Position numbers and translations under genes: made by a program. Shown here piece by piece: positions 57,267-64,000 of a stretch of 64,000 bases of DNA; the first letter of the stretch is position 1; the number at the start of each line of letters is the position of its first letter. Where the stretch lies: the NCBI GenBank assembly GCA_905214425.1, contig CAJMLY010000006.1:32582-96581 (forward strand), given 5' to 3'. The stretch comes from an uncultured bacterium (GTDB lineage Bacteria; Actinomycetota; Coriobacteriia; Coriobacteriales; Coriobacteriaceae). Under the pieces are notes generated by a model. That model ran no database searches, was not told the origin of the DNA, and worked only from the letters and a program-made list of their open reading frames with translations.

Positions 57267-57365
57267 ACACTTGGCGCTTTCGCGCGAAGCCAGTTAAGAA
57301 TAAAGGAATTGCGGACGGGGTGCAACAGACCCTTTGACCGACCACATCTCAAAACCCTTCGTCAG

Positions 57366-57416
57366 AACGAATAGTTTTATCCGTTCGCCAAAACCAAAAA
57401 CTATTCGTTTTGGCGA
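57366..57416. repeat. Two overlapping, mutually exclusive inverted repeats
   Basis: AACGAATAGTTTT (57366-57378) pairs perfectly with AAAACTATTCGTT (57397-57409); TCGCCAAAAC (57385-57394) pairs perfectly with GTTTTGGCGA (57407-57416). The second lies across the loop and right arm of the first. Non-coding, upstream of tRNA-Thr and downstream of the YacP-like gene. Confidence 0.7.
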
Positions 57417-57489
57417 CGACAACCCACAGTCCATTGATTACAAATCAACGGGCCGGCCAATTGGGAAACGGGTCTCTATGGATAATCCC

Positions 57490-58167
57490 CTACCGTCCGC
57501 GCAGGGCCTTGAGCTTGGCCAAGGCCTCGGGGCTCAGACGGCTGCCCAGAGTCATCTTGATCTGCGGAGCTTCCTCTGCCTCGTGAACGTCGTTATCGAT
57601 CTGTTTGATCTCGTCTACCAGCATACGGCTCGAGATGCGCGTAACGCCCTTGCCCATGACGACGGCCTGGATCGTGCCGTCGCTCGATACCACGGAGCAC
57701 GCGCGGCCTTCCTCACGTGCCTCGATGCAGAGCTTTTGCACCACGGTATCGGCAGAGACGCCCGTCGGCGAAAACTCGATGCGCACACCGCGGGCCGGCA
57801 GGTTGGGGCGCTCGTTGGAGATATTGCCCGCGCCGTCGAACACGATCACGGCCTCGTAGCGGCCCTGGGCAAAGGCGGCGACGTCGTTGATGAGGGCGGT
57901 GCGCGCCATATCGTGAACGTCGCTGGAATACGGATCGTCGGAATGGTCGTACACGAGCTTTTCGTAGCGCGGCGTGCAGTGGATCACGTTGTAACCGTCG
58001 ACCACCAGCAGCTCGGGCTTATTGGAGTGCACCGTCGAGACCGGGTCGGCGATGGCCTGCGCAAACGCATTGCCGCCCACGCCATAGGTCGCGGCCGAAA
58101 CAATCGGCTTGGCCGAGCCCTCGCCAAAGCGCTTGGCCTTGGACTTGGCACGGTTCTTTTTGGACAT
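57490..58167 (-). CDS. NYN-domain (YacP/Rae1-like) ribonuclease
   Basis: The 225-residue protein has a basic N-terminus (MSKKNRAKSKAKRFG), then a PIN-like NYN domain with LLVVDGYNVIH, VIVFDGAG and a conserved SSDGTIQ. In Bacillus the homologue Rae1 cuts mRNA on the ribosome, and its gene follows cysS and rlmB as here. It starts 3 bases after the rlmB stop. The N-terminal ~50 residues are an extension relative to Bacillus Rae1. Confidence 0.85.
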   Translation of the reverse strand: MSKKNRAKSKAKRFGEGSAKPIVSAATYGVGGNAFAQAIADPVSTVHSNKPELLVVDGYNVIHCTPRYEKLVYDHSDDPYSSDVHDMARTALINDVAAFAQGRYEAVIVFDGAGNISNERPNLPARGVRIEFSPTGVSADTVVQKLCIEAREEGRACSVVSSDGTIQAVVMGKGVTRISSRMLVDEIKQIDNDVHEAEEAPQIKMTLGSRLSPEALAKLKALRGR

Positions 58168-58170
58168 GCG

Positions 58171-59091
58171 CTACTCCTCCCCCATGAGCTCGCCGGCGTT
58201 GCGGCGCAGCCACTCAAAGCACAGCGCCGTGGTCGCCTGGGCAACATTGAGGCTCTCGGTCATGCCGCGCTGGGGAAGCTTGGTCAAAAAGTCGCATTTC
58301 TCGAGCACCAGGCGCGAGATGCCGTCGCCCTCGGAGCCCATGACGAGCGCCACGCGGCCCTCGAAGGGAGCATCCCAGCAACTGCCTTCGGCGTGCTCGG
58401 AGGCACCGCCCACCCAAAAGCCAGCGGCCTTAAGATCGTCGAGCGCACGGGCGATGTTGGGCACCTGCGCGATAGGCAGATGCATGACGGCGCCAGCTGA
58501 AGTCTTGTAGCTGCCCACGGTCACGCCGGCGGCACGCTTGTTGGCGATGATGACGCCGGCCGCGCCCACAACCTCAGCGGAGCGCACGATGGCACCAAAG
58601 TTGCCGTCGTCAGTCACATGGTCGAGCACCACGACAAGTGCTGGGCCCTCGCCTGCGCGGTCGAGAATATCGACGACATCGGCATAGGGGAAGTTGCCAA
58701 CCTCGAGCGCGATGCCCTGGTGAGCGCCATGGCTCGACAGTGCGTCGAGCTGCGCGCGCGGCACATACTTAATGCGGACACCCGCGGCGTTGAGGTCGTC
58801 GACCAGGCGCGACAAGGCGGCGTCGCGCTCCCCGCCCTCGGCAATGAGCGCGCACTTGATGGGAAAACCGGTGCGTAGCGCCTCGGCGGCAGCACGGCGA
58901 CCTTCGATAAACTCGCCCTTGGGGACCTGAACGTTGTCGCGGTTGCGATCTCGCTGCGGACGCGCAGCCTGGGCTTGGGAGCGCTCGCGCTGGCCCTTGG
59001 GAGTGGCAGCGCGGTCGTTGCGGCGAATCGGACGCGAGCCAGAAGCAGCCTGCTTGCCTCCACGCGGTGCGCGCTTGCGATTGTCGGCCAT
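58171..59091 (-). CDS. rlmB: 23S rRNA (guanosine-2'-O)-methyltransferase, TrmH/RlmB family
   Basis: The 306-residue SPOUT enzyme has an Arg/Lys-rich, probably disordered N-terminus (1-58), a substrate-binding domain with FIEGRRAAAEAL, and the knotted domain with LDHVTDDGNFGAIVRSAEV, LVMGSEGDGI and LNVAQATTAL. AGGAGGT is 6 bases before the ATG at 59091. The target position is inferred from the family. Confidence 0.9.
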   Translation of the reverse strand: MADNRKRAPRGGKQAASGSRPIRRNDRAATPKGQRERSQAQAARPQRDRNRDNVQVPKGEFIEGRRAAAEALRTGFPIKCALIAEGGERDAALSRLVDDLNAAGVRIKYVPRAQLDALSSHGAHQGIALEVGNFPYADVVDILDRAGEGPALVVVLDHVTDDGNFGAIVRSAEVVGAAGVIIANKRAAGVTVGSYKTSAGAVMHLPIAQVPNIARALDDLKAAGFWVGGASEHAEGSCWDAPFEGRVALVMGSEGDGISRLVLEKCDFLTKLPQRGMTESLNVAQATTALCFEWLRRNAGELMGEE

Positions 59092-59134
59092 AAAGCGACC
59101 TCCTAAATACAACTATCAAACGAAACAAATAGAT

Positions 59135-59235
59135 CGACCGCCCGAGGTGCGGCAGATTGCCTTGAAAGAGAAGGGCATAGACCTTGAGGTCATGCCCGAC
59201 GATTGAAAGGCAAGGTGCCGTGGCTCGGGCGGTCG
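59135..59235. repeat. Fold-back element, family Q, copy 1
   Basis: A 101-base element. Two 29-base arms pair in blocks of 12, 5 and 6 with two 3-base internal loops (CGACCGCCCGAG is the outer block). The 43-base core has a hairpin GACC-TTGA-GGTC flanked by GGGCAT/ATGCCC. GATTGCC, TGAAAGAG, CGACG and GGCAAGGT are shared with the next copy, which begins 4 bases later. Confidence 0.8.
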
Positions 59236-59238
59236 GTA

Positions 59239-59340
59239 CGGGTTTTCCAAGTGCCCGAGATTGCCGTGAAAGAGGAGCGACGCGTACTTGAGTACGCGAG
59301 CGACGGCTTGAACGGCAAGGTCGGGTGCTTGGGAAACCCG
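59239..59340. repeat. Fold-back element, family Q, copy 2
   Basis: A 102-base element in tandem with copy 1. Its 29-base arms (outer block CGGGTTT) differ in sequence from those of copy 1 but pair with each other in the same pattern. The inner hairpin is CGCGTAC-TTGA-GTACGCG (the TTGA loop is kept, the stem differs). It ends 7 bases from the cysS stop and so lies in the cysS-rlmB gap. Confidence 0.8.
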
Positions 59341-59346
59341 CGGGGA

Positions 59347-60813
59347 TTAGAGAGATTTGATACGGGTGCCGGCGGCAGTATCCTCAATCGTCAGTCCCAG
59401 GTCCTTGAGCTGGTCGCGGATGGCGTCGGCCAGATCCCAGTTCTTGGCGGCACGGGCCTCGGCGCGGGCTTCGAGAATCTTGGCAGCAGCCTCGTCCACG
59501 TCGTCGCCCGTATAGGCAACCAGACCGGCGGCAACACCCAGCAGACCCAGCGGCAGCTCGACCTTGGGCTCGGGGAGCTCAACACCAAACGTATCGAGCA
59601 GCTCGGCCAGCGTGTCGGCGGCGGCAAGCGCGGCGGCCTTGTCGGCAGCGTCGCCCGCCTGCTCCAGGTACTGGTTGCACTCGGTCACAAAGCCAAAGAC
59701 GGCACCCATGGCGCCGGCGGTGTTAAAGTCGTCGTCCATGCACTCCTTAAAGGTGGCACGGGTCTCGGCGGCCTTGGCGGCAAACGCCTCGGATGCTGCC
59801 TCATCGGCATCGGCCGTCGCATGGTTCGCGGCCCAGCGCAGGTTCTCGACCGTACCGGCGATACGCGCGAGCGAGTTCTCGGCACCCTCCAGGCGCTCCC
59901 AAGAAAAGTCGAGCGGCGAGCGATAGCTCGTCTGCAGCATCAAAAGGCGCAGAGCGGCAGCGGAGTGCTGCTCGAGGACCTCGGCCAGCGTAAAGAAGTT
60001 GCCGAGCGACTTGGACATCTTCTCGCCGTCAACCAGTAGCATGCCCGTGTGCATCCAGGTGTTGGAGAAACCCTGGTGCCAGGCGCAGGTGGCCTGGGCG
60101 CACTCGTTCTCGTGATGCGGGAAGGCAAGGTCGGAGCCGCCGCCGTGGATGTCGATCGGAGTGCCCAGGTAGCGATGCACCATAGCGGCGCACTCGGTGT
60201 GCCAACCGGGACGGCCCTCGCCCCAGGGACTCGGCCAGCTGGGCTCGCCGGGCTTGGCGGCCTTCCACAGGGCAAAGTCGAGCGGGTCGTTCTTGTCCTC
60301 GTTCTCCTCGATGCGTGCGCCAACCATAAGGTCGTCGATGTTGCGGCCCGAGACCTGACCATAGTTGGGATCGCTGCGCACGGCAAAGTACACGTCGCCG
60401 TTATCGGCGGCGTAAGCGTGGCCCTGTTCAATGAGCGTCTTGATCATGGCGATCATGGGGCCGATCTCCTTGGTGGCGCGGGGGCGCACATCGGGATCGA
60501 GCACGTTGGCGGCGCGCATGACGCCGATGAACTTGTCCGAGAACTCCGTCGCGACCTCGGCGGCAGTGCGGCCCTGCTCGTTGGCGCGCTTGATGATCTT
60601 GTCATCGACATCGGTGAGGTTCTGGGCGAACGTGACCTCGTAGCCGCTCGCGATGAGCCAGCGACGAATCACGTCAAAGCTGATGAACGTGCGGGCATTG
60701 CCGATGTGGATGTTGTCGTAGACCGTGGGGCCGCACACGTACATGCGGACCTTGCCGGACTCGATGGGCTGGAACTCTTCCTTTTTATGGGTAGCGCTGT
60801 TGTAGATACGCAT
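59347..60813 (-). CDS. cysS: Cysteinyl-tRNA synthetase
   Basis: The 488-residue class Ia synthetase has the zinc Cys in YVCGPTVYD, the HIGH-type motif HIGNAR, the zinc ligands in GWHTECAAM and HHENECAQ, and GEKMSKSLGNF. An Ala/Glu-rich helical C-terminal domain follows. AAGGAG, 6 bases before the ATG, lies inside the last codons of ispF. The order ispD-ispF-cysS-rlmB-yacP is shared with many Gram-positives, though the mini-RNase III gene usual after cysS is missing here and replaced by fold-back elements. Confidence 0.96.
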   Translation of the reverse strand: MRIYNSATHKKEEFQPIESGKVRMYVCGPTVYDNIHIGNARTFISFDVIRRWLIASGYEVTFAQNLTDVDDKIIKRANEQGRTAAEVATEFSDKFIGVMRAANVLDPDVRPRATKEIGPMIAMIKTLIEQGHAYAADNGDVYFAVRSDPNYGQVSGRNIDDLMVGARIEENEDKNDPLDFALWKAAKPGEPSWPSPWGEGRPGWHTECAAMVHRYLGTPIDIHGGGSDLAFPHHENECAQATCAWHQGFSNTWMHTGMLLVDGEKMSKSLGNFFTLAEVLEQHSAAALRLLMLQTSYRSPLDFSWERLEGAENSLARIAGTVENLRWAANHATADADEAASEAFAAKAAETRATFKECMDDDFNTAGAMGAVFGFVTECNQYLEQAGDAADKAAALAAADTLAELLDTFGVELPEPKVELPLGLLGVAAGLVAYTGDDVDEAAAKILEARAEARAAKNWDLADAIRDQLKDLGLTIEDTAAGTRIKSL

Positions 60814-60816
60814 TCG

Positions 60817-61311
60817 TTACTCCTTAACGGTTTTCTGTAGCAGGCAGACGGCCCAGGCGCCGATTCCCTCGCCCTGGCCTTCCCAACCGAGCTTTTCGGT
60901 CGTAGTGGCGGCGACGCCCACGTTTTCGACGTCAACGCCCAGGGCATGGGCAAGGTTGGCGCGCATGGCATCGCGGTGCGGGGTGATCTTGGGTTGCTGA
61001 CAGGCAATGGTGCAATCGGCATCGACAAACTCAAAGCCCAGCTCGCGCGCATAGTCCATCACGCGAGTGAGCAGCACCATCGAGTCGGCACCCTCATAGG
61101 CGGGATCGGTGTCGGGGAATAGCTTGCCGATGTCTCCCCCGCGGCAGGCGCCCAGAATGGCGTCGGCCAAGGCGTGCGCGAGCACATCGGCATCCGAGTG
61201 GCCCAGCAGGCCGCGCTCGTAGGGGATGTCGACCCCGCCGATGATACATCGACGCCCCTCCACCAAACGGTGGACGTCGTAGCCATGGCCAATGCGCAGG
61301 TTACTGAACAT
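60817..61311 (-). CDS. ispF: 2-C-methyl-D-erythritol 2,4-cyclodiphosphate synthase
   Basis: Catalyses the cyclisation step of the MEP isoprenoid pathway. The 164-residue trimeric enzyme has the metal site in GHGYDVHRL and LLGHSDADVLAHALADA, and TTTEKLGWEGQGEGI near the C-terminus. It overlaps ispD by 11 bases. Confidence 0.95.
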   Translation of the reverse strand: MFSNLRIGHGYDVHRLVEGRRCIIGGVDIPYERGLLGHSDADVLAHALADAILGACRGGDIGKLFPDTDPAYEGADSMVLLTRVMDYARELGFEFVDADCTIACQQPKITPHRDAMRANLAHALGVDVENVGVAATTTEKLGWEGQGEGIGAWAVCLLQKTVKE

Positions 61312-62029
61312 GGGGAAGGTCCTCTCCCTCGGCCATGCGACCGAGCAGAATCGCGGTTACAGGACGCAGGTCCTCGGGCACCGTCACCTTAAGGTTGTCG
61401 CGCGGGCTCTGAACGCAGCGGACGCGTCCGCCCATGCGCTCGACCAGTGACGAATCGTCCGTGCCGATAAAGCCCTCGGCAATCGCCGCGGCATGGGCGC
61501 GCTTCATGGCGTCGACACTAAAGATCTGCGGCGTCTGCGCAGCCCAATACAGCTCGCGCGGCGGCGTCTCGACGATGTTATCGCCGTCAACGATCTTGAG
61601 CGTGTCGATCGCGGGTTGACCGCACACGACACCGTCGAGCGAGCGGTCGCCCACAAGCACGTCGATCGCATGATCGATGGCCTCGGTCGTGATGAGCGGA
61701 CGAGCGCCATCGTGAATGGCGACGTATTCAAAGCCCGCCGGCACCGCGTGCACGCCGGCACGGGTGGAGTCCTGGCGGGTATCGCCGGCATCGGCAAAAC
61801 TGATGGGCGTGTCATAGTCAAACGGGTCGATGGCCAGGCGGCGCATCTCGGCACGGCGCTCGGCAGGACACACCACCACAACGTGGCCGACCTTATCGCT
61901 ACGGTCAAACGCGCGGATGGACCAGCTCATAAGCGGACGGCCCGCTACATTGACGAGCTGCTTGCCACCGGGGTTACCAAAGCGCTGGCCGCTGCCACCG
62001 GCAACGACCACGGCGCATACGGGCGCCAT
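61301..62029 (-). CDS. ispD: 2-C-methyl-D-erythritol 4-phosphate cytidylyltransferase
   Basis: Activates MEP with CTP in isoprenoid synthesis. The 242-residue protein has the CTP loop VVVAGGSGQRFG ... GGKQ, IHDGARPLI and the C-terminal SSLVERMGGRV. Its ATG shares one base with the disA stop (TAATG) and its end overlaps ispF, so the three genes are tightly coupled. Confidence 0.95.
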   Translation of the reverse strand: MAPVCAVVVAGGSGQRFGNPGGKQLVNVAGRPLMSWSIRAFDRSDKVGHVVVVCPAERRAEMRRLAIDPFDYDTPISFADAGDTRQDSTRAGVHAVPAGFEYVAIHDGARPLITTEAIDHAIDVLVGDRSLDGVVCGQPAIDTLKIVDGDNIVETPPRELYWAAQTPQIFSVDAMKRAHAAAIAEGFIGTDDSSLVERMGGRVRCVQSPRDNLKVTVPEDLRPVTAILLGRMAEGEDLPHVQ

Positions 62030-63096
62030 TATGCGTTCCCCTGTTTGGTGCCCTTCATGCGGTACAGGGAGTCCGCAAGAATGGCAGGGTTGTTAACGCC
62101 AAAGTCGCCCAGGCGCTCCGGATCCTCGCTGATGTCGTCCATGAGCTCCTGCAGCGAGCCATACTCGTCGACGATCTTCTCGGCCACGCCGTCGCGCACG
62201 ACGGACACGCGAGAAAGCGTGCGCAGGCCCAGCGGTGTCATGACGGAGTCCTCGTCCAGGTCGTCGTAACCCAGAACCGCCGCCACGTGCTGCGGGTCGG
62301 ACAGGTCCTTAGGCGTCATGCGGCTCAGCTCGGCGCGGATCTTCTCGGCGTTGGCCTCAGAGGAATCGCTTGCGTAGTCGCGGATCATCAAGTCGTATTC
62401 GGTATCCATGCTGGAGCCCGCGAGCTGCTCGAGCTGCATCTGCACGAGCTTGCCCTGATTACCCAGCTTGACGATGCAATCCTTAAGCTCGGTCTTTGCC
62501 TGCTGCATGATCTCGAAGCTCGAGAAAATACCGGTAATGTCGGCGAGCGTAACGTAGTCGTCGAGCTCGAGGGCCGTCAGGCGCAGCAGGGAGCGGTCGA
62601 GCGACTGACGGGTAGTCTGGAGCGTAGCGACGAGCTGGTTAACCGAACTCATGATGGTGGTGACGGGCTGGATCTCGTAGCTCTTACCGTGGACGTACAC
62701 GTTGACGACGGCACGACGGGCCGAGACCGAGATCACGATGGCATCGGTGAGCACCGACATACGAGCGGCGGTGCGGTGACGCATGCCCGTTTCGCTCGTG
62801 GCGAGCGAGGGATCGGGATTGAGGTGAAAGTTGGCGCGCAGAATCTGGGTGAGGTCGCCGTCGATGACGATGGCACCGTCCATCTTGGAGAGCTCGAACA
62901 GACGGTTCGAGGTAAACGAAATGTTGAGCGGAAAGCCGTCGTTACCGGCGGCGAGCACGTTTTCGGTGTCGCCGACGCAGATAAGGGCACCCAGGTGACC
63001 GGCAATGATCATGTCGAGGGCGGTGCGGATCGGCTGACCAGGTGCCGTCAGGCGAATGGCCTGTTCCATACGCTTTTGCAGCTCGTTCTTATCCAA
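62029..63096 (-). CDS. disA: Diadenylate cyclase DisA (DNA integrity scanning protein)
   Basis: Makes the second messenger c-di-AMP and slows at branched DNA. The 355-residue protein has the DAC domain with DGA (73-75) and RHRTA (106-110), a helical spine, and a C-terminal helix-hairpin-helix DNA-binding domain (about 290-350). The start is TTG, 7 bases after GGGAG. radA, often adjacent, is not in the window. The gene diverges from mntP. Confidence 0.95.
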   Translation of the reverse strand: MDKNELQKRMEQAIRLTAPGQPIRTALDMIIAGHLGALICVGDTENVLAAGNDGFPLNISFTSNRLFELSKMDGAIVIDGDLTQILRANFHLNPDPSLATSETGMRHRTAARMSVLTDAIVISVSARRAVVNVYVHGKSYEIQPVTTIMSSVNQLVATLQTTRQSLDRSLLRLTALELDDYVTLADITGIFSSFEIMQQAKTELKDCIVKLGNQGKLVQMQLEQLAGSSMDTEYDLMIRDYASDSSEANAEKIRAELSRMTPKDLSDPQHVAAVLGYDDLDEDSVMTPLGLRTLSRVSVVRDGVAEKIVDEYGSLQELMDDISEDPERLGDFGVNNPAILADSLYRMKGTKQGNA

Positions 63097-63257
63097 GGCA
63101 TCGCTCCCATCGTATACGCTCCATAAACGCCAATAAGTTTCTCACGGTTTGCCCCTGTGACGCCCGCAAAATCCGATGCTTACAGAATGAGCGAACACAG
63201 CTGAGAGCCCCAATCCAAATGAGCTGCTTATGTGGTAGCATCGGGATTCGCATAAAT

Positions 63258-63346
63258 GAGGGAGTAGTCGCGTGATCGGGTTCGCCTCCGGTGGCGCGGC
63301 AAGTCAACACACTGGCCGATGCGGCCTGGCTTGCCTTAATGAACGA
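63258..63346 (+). promoter_or_regulatory. yybP-ykoY manganese riboswitch
   Basis: The sequence runs GAGGGAGTAG, then GTCAACACACTGGCC, GGCCTGGC and AACGAGAC, the conserved strings of the Mn2+-sensing yybP-ykoY aptamer in the right order. It is directly followed by a terminator and then mntP, the classic target. Mn2+ binding would favour read-through and so raise export. The call rests on recalled consensus; 63097-63257 shows no other feature. Confidence 0.85.
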
Positions 63347-63390
63347 GACTCGTGGCTGTGCGCGCAACGCGTACGCCACGGGTCTTTTTT
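63347..63390 (+). terminator. Expression-platform terminator of the riboswitch
   Basis: GACTCGTGGC pairs with GCCACGGGTC around an inner GCGC...GCGT helix and is followed by T6. GACT overlaps the end of the aptamer, so the two structures can compete. Confidence 0.85.
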
Positions 63391-63443
63391 GTTACTCCCT
63401 CAAGAGGTACACGCGGGCCCGCCCGCAGAGAGGGAGCCAGACT

Positions 63444-64000
63444 ATGGGACTCGCAGAGCTTGCGTTGCTCGCCGTTGGCCTTTCGATGGACGCCTTTGCC
63501 GTTTCCATCTGCAAGGGCCTCGGCATGAAAAAGATCAATCTTAAAGTCGCCGTGGTGCTCGGCCTGTTCTTTGGCGGCTTTCAGGCCGGCATGCCCGTAA
63601 TCGGATGGGCGCTCGGCAGTCAATTCATGGGCATCATCGGGCCCATCGACCATTGGATCGCCTTTATCCTTTTGGCCTTCATCGGCGGCAAGATGCTGTG
63701 GGAAGCCTTTACCGAAGACGAGGATGAGGGCGACAACAAGAATGCCGAGAAGATTGACCTGGTAGAATACCTGATCCTCGCCATTGCCACCTCGATTGAC
63801 GCCCTAGCCGTAGGCATCTCGTTTGCGGCGCTCTCGGTTGACATCGTGCCCGCTGTATCGCTTATCGGCGTCACAACGTTTATCTTCTCCGTCGCCGGCG
63901 TAGCGATCGGCCACACCTTTGGCGCGCGCTACGAAAAACCCGCCACCATCGTGGGCGGCGTCGTGCTCATCCTCATCGGGCTTAAGATCTTGCTTGAGCA
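63444..64000 (+). CDS. mntP: Manganese efflux pump MntP, C-terminus cut by window edge
   Basis: Exports excess Mn2+. About 185 residues are visible, nearly the full ~190. Six membrane segments are predicted, with the two conserved Asp motifs GLSMDAFAVSICKG (1st segment) and ATSIDALAVGISFA (4th), an inverted-repeat arrangement typical of MntP. An acidic loop (EDEDEGDNKN) lies between the halves. GAGGGAG is 7 bases before the ATG. The riboswitch upstream supports the assignment. Confidence 0.95.
   Translation, partial: MGLAELALLAVGLSMDAFAVSICKGLGMKKINLKVAVVLGLFFGGFQAGMPVIGWALGSQFMGIIGPIDHWIAFILLAFIGGKMLWEAFTEDEDEGDNKNAEKIDLVEYLILAIATSIDALAVGISFAALSVDIVPAVSLIGVTTFIFSVAGVAIGHTFGARYEKPATIVGGVVLILIGLKILLE

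Overview
The window reads as a chromosomal core region of a high-GC Gram-positive of the class Coriobacteriia, probably Collinsella or a close relative (inferred from gene content and gene order; no database search was possible). Supporting signs are Shine-Dalgarno starts with many GTG and TTG codons, FabK as the enoyl reductase, a LAXTG cell-wall sorting signal, GH4/PTS sugar metabolism and dense intergenic palindromes. Almost all housekeeping genes are on the minus strand.

Layout. 1-7145: a type II fatty-acid operon read leftward (fabH-acpP-fabK-fabD-fabG-fabF-accB-fabZ-accC, the last cut by the edge), divergent from a biotin ligase gene (birA). 8215-11627: the str operon rpsL-rpsG-fusA, ending unusually with rpsJ. 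12180-13725: an ECF sigma factor and its membrane anti-sigma partner. 13927-21900: rpoB-rpoC. 22409-24635: galU and rplJ-rplL, the latter behind an L10 leader and a strong promoter. 25143-51871: a mixed-strand accessory segment of about 27 kb: aminotransferase, deoxyinosine-type DNA glycosylase, GH13 glucanohydrolase, MFS exporter, GH4/RpiR/PTS sugar module, FeoA-FeoB iron transporter, esterase, EIIA-Glc, asnS, WYL regulator, a three-gene ABC importer, a wall-anchored 5'-nucleotidase, an MscS channel, and a two-gene unit (ParB-like/BMP fusion plus phosphoesterase). 51997-56378: rplA, rplK, nusG, secE, tRNA-Trp, rpmG, tuf and a Tyr-Thr-Met tRNA cluster. 57192-63096: tRNA-Thr, a YacP/Rae1-like nuclease gene, rlmB, cysS, ispF, ispD, disA. 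The right edge holds mntP behind a manganese riboswitch.

How it works together. Read leftward, the core is the usual tuf-secE-nusG-rplKA | rplJL-rpoBC-rpsLG-fusA block, split between rplA and rplJ by the accessory segment. The PTS IICB protein lacks an EIIA domain, and the stand-alone EIIA-Glc about 4 kb away could phosphorylate it; the GH4 enzyme would then cleave the imported phospho-disaccharide under RpiR control.

The most unusual content is intergenic. Two families of long fold-back elements keep a conserved core but have arms that differ between copies while remaining self-complementary within each copy (11834, 24880; 59135, 59239). A series of terminator-like hairpins with different stems shares a GGGACAG-type loop and several abut stop codons. 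Four other families of tandem or single palindromes lie at 22164/38290, 29052/38506, 56707 and 56881. The ParB-like/BMP fusion with its overlapping phosphoesterase is the best candidate for an undescribed protein system.
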